Assembly (NCBI GenBank): GCA_039182865.1
Contig: JBCDBX010000072.1
Span: forward strand, 1 to 8,663
From: UBA1858 sp039182865
GTDB taxonomy: Bacteria > Pseudomonadota > Gammaproteobacteria > UBA4575
Length of the DNA stretch: 8,663 nucleotides
Direction of reading: 5' to 3'
Both the position numbers and the translations under genes were made by a program. Shown piece after piece: positions 7,466-8,663 of the stretch (positions within the stretch are counted from its first letter, which is position 1; every line of letters begins with the position of its first letter). Below the pieces are notes generated by a model that was given only the letters and a program-made list of their open reading frames with translations, had not been told where the DNA came from and searched no databases.

Positions 7466-7468
7466 ATG
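7436..7468. repeat. 9-bp inverted repeat spanning the senB start codon
   Basis: CATGAATAT (7436-7444) and ATATTCATG (7460-7468) are perfect inverted arms with a 15-base spacer. The right arm ends in the senB ATG. The repeat also contains the candidate senB -10 box and the candidate senA -35 box. It could be a protein-binding site controlling both directions or, if transcription starts upstream, an RNA hairpin that hides the start codon. Confidence 0.6.
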
Positions 7469-8419
7469 AAAATTCTCCTGGTGACTCCTGCCGAAGTACA
7501 CTCACGCAACGGTAACCGCACTACCGCGAATCGATGGAGGAAAATATTTCAATCGCTCGGGCATAGCGTGACGGTTGTTCAAAAATATCAAACTGAACCT
7601 GCCGATCTAATGGTTGCGATACATGCATGGCGCAGTGCTGATGCAATTCTAAAATTTTCGATGCAACACCCAAATCTTCCTATTATTGTGGCACTTAGTG
7701 GCACAGATGCTTACCAATATATTAATAGTCACACAGACACCACGATGAGATCCATTCTATTGGCAGATCGATTAGTTGGTTTGCATGCGAGAATAGCCAA
7801 CGTTTTACCTAAAGAATTAAAAAATAAGGTCCGTGTTATTTATCAGTCATCCGAGTTTCTTCCAAAAGTCAAATATCAAAGTAAAGATTTTAAAGTTTGT
7901 GTTGCTGGTCACTTACGTGATGAAAAAGATCCTTTACGTGCAGCTTATGCTGCTAGAAAATTACCCAAAAAAAGCAAGATTAGAGTTCATCATTATGGCA
8001 AAACCCATACTTATCAATGGAGAAAACGAGCGCGATTTGAAGAATCAAGAAATCCTCGATATCAATGGCATGGTGAAGTATCTCATGCATATTTGAAAAA
8101 TAGAATGCGACGGTCTCAAATACTCATTTTATCTTCTATTATGGAAGGAGGAGCCAATATTATTTCTGAAGCCTTAGCGGTAGAACTACCAGTTATTGCC
8201 TCCAAGATTGAAGGCACAGTTGGCTTACTTGGCAAAAATTATCCAGGTTATTTTGAGACTGAAAATACGACAGACTTACTCAAATATTTAATTAAAGTCG
8301 AAAACGATACAACTTACCTTAATAAATTAAAACAGGCTTGTCTTGAACGTCGGTATTTGTTCTCTATAGATCAAGAGACACTAAGTTGGAAAAAGCTATT
8401 AAATGAAGTTTGTAGTTAA
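7466..8419 (+). CDS. senB: GT-B glycosyltransferase-like protein, probable selenosugar synthase SenB
   Basis: This 317-residue protein has the two-Rossmann GT-B fold pattern. The N-terminal half has KILLVTPA (2-9), the conserved GNRTTANRW (16-24), LGHSV (31-35), HAWRSADA (53-60) and ALSGTDAY (76-83). The C-terminal half has VAGHLRDEKDP (146-156) and EGGANIISEAL (227-237), in which Glu227 and Glu235 form the EX7E motif of GT4-like enzymes. This matches the family known as SenB (formerly the uncharacterised TIGR04348 glycosyltransferases), which makes a 1-seleno-sugar from selenophosphate and a UDP-sugar such as UDP-GlcNAc. Family assignment is from recognised motifs; substrate is inferred from the senA, egtD and selD neighbours. 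MKILLV is a typical GT-B start, but no Shine-Dalgarno sequence precedes the ATG. The gene is divergent from senA and convergent with a cold-shock gene remnant. No clear terminator follows. Confidence 0.87.
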   Translation: MKILLVTPAEVHSRNGNRTTANRWRKIFQSLGHSVTVVQKYQTEPADLMVAIHAWRSADAILKFSMQHPNLPIIVALSGTDAYQYINSHTDTTMRSILLADRLVGLHARIANVLPKELKNKVRVIYQSSEFLPKVKYQSKDFKVCVAGHLRDEKDPLRAAYAARKLPKKSKIRVHHYGKTHTYQWRKRARFEESRNPRYQWHGEVSHAYLKNRMRRSQILILSSIMEGGANIISEALAVELPVIASKIEGTVGLLGKNYPGYFETENTTDLLKYLIKVENDTTYLNKLKQACLERRYLFSIDQETLSWKKLLNEVCS

Positions 8420-8563
8420 GCTATGTCAAATTTGGTTGCTGGATAGCCTAATGTACCCTCTTCATTATTGAACAAATACGTCTTGACCATTTGCTTTATT
8501 TTCTAGAAACCCAAATCCTTTAGGAATATTAAACCATTTAAAATAGCAAGTTGCTGCAGAGAT
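8420..8563 (-). pseudogene. decayed cold-shock (CspA-family) protein gene
   Basis: Minus-strand translation from 8563 shows an unmistakable cold-shock domain: KWFN (8539-8528), the RNP1 core KGFGF (8521-8507) and the RNP2-type DVFV (8482-8471). The segment before KWFN (SAATCYF) matches the usual MATGTV start by position but lacks a start codon, with an in-frame TAA just upstream (8566-8564). After DVFVQ come two in-frame stops (TAA TGA), where a normal protein continues HFS and runs about 40 residues more. A shifted frame reads on as FNNEEGTLGYPATKF, which resembles fragments of the normal C-terminal part, so a deletion with frameshift is likely. An intact protein is about 65-70 residues; only about 27 convincing residues remain. 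It is non-functional as sequenced. Confidence 0.82.
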
Positions 8564-8663
8564 TTAACTCCCTGGAAATATTTAGTATGTTAATTTGTAT
8601 TTAATGATTAAGCAGATTTTTAAAATGTTGCCCTAATAAAAATTTAAATTGAATTGAAAATCA

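Noticed and set aside
8425..8445. Weak hairpin around GGTTGC...GGATAGCC as a senB terminator
   Set aside because: Pairing is short and interrupted and no T tract follows; the bases belong to the cold-shock gene remnant.

Overview
The window is AT-rich bacterial DNA (well under 50% G+C by eye). Its genes point to a Gram-negative proteobacterium, probably a gammaproteobacterium: a periplasmic MltD-type transglycosylase with LysM domains, an NDH-2-like/SelD fusion protein and a cold-shock gene remnant. The species cannot be named from the sequence.

The core (2570-8419) reads as a complete selenoneine locus. Selenoneine is the selenium analogue of ergothioneine. On the minus strand a tightly packed operon runs, in transcription order: an EgtB-type non-heme iron enzyme best read as selenoneine synthase SenA (7352-6060), the histidine N-alpha-methyltransferase EgtD (6030-5065), a fused FAD/NAD oxidoreductase-selenophosphate synthetase SelD/SenC (5052-2800), a 75-residue two-helix membrane protein (2797-2570) and an MltD-like lytic transglycosylase (2573-546). 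Divergent from it on the plus strand is a GT-B glycosyltransferase-like gene best read as selenosugar synthase SenB (7466-8419). From known pathway chemistry, EgtD makes hercynine, SelD/SenC makes selenophosphate, SenB makes a selenosugar from selenophosphate and a UDP-sugar, and SenA joins the selenosugar to hercynine, giving selenoneine after C-Se cleavage. Every dedicated step is therefore encoded here. The pathway itself is already described; the less familiar parts are the inclusion of egtD, the fused SenC, the small membrane protein and the promoter architecture.

The 113-bp divergent intergenic region (7353-7465) holds a candidate promoter for each direction and two inverted repeats. 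One has 9-bp arms and includes the senB start codon. senB has no recognisable Shine-Dalgarno sequence, and three successive operon genes (egtD, senC, the small membrane gene) appear to start with TTG.

The flanks are ordinary. Left of the operon is a small secreted protein of unknown function (411-133, minus) followed by a short open stretch of uncertain status. Right of senB, convergent with it, is a decayed cold-shock-protein gene without a start codon (about 8563-8420, minus). The last 100 bases are AT-rich and contain no gene that I can support.
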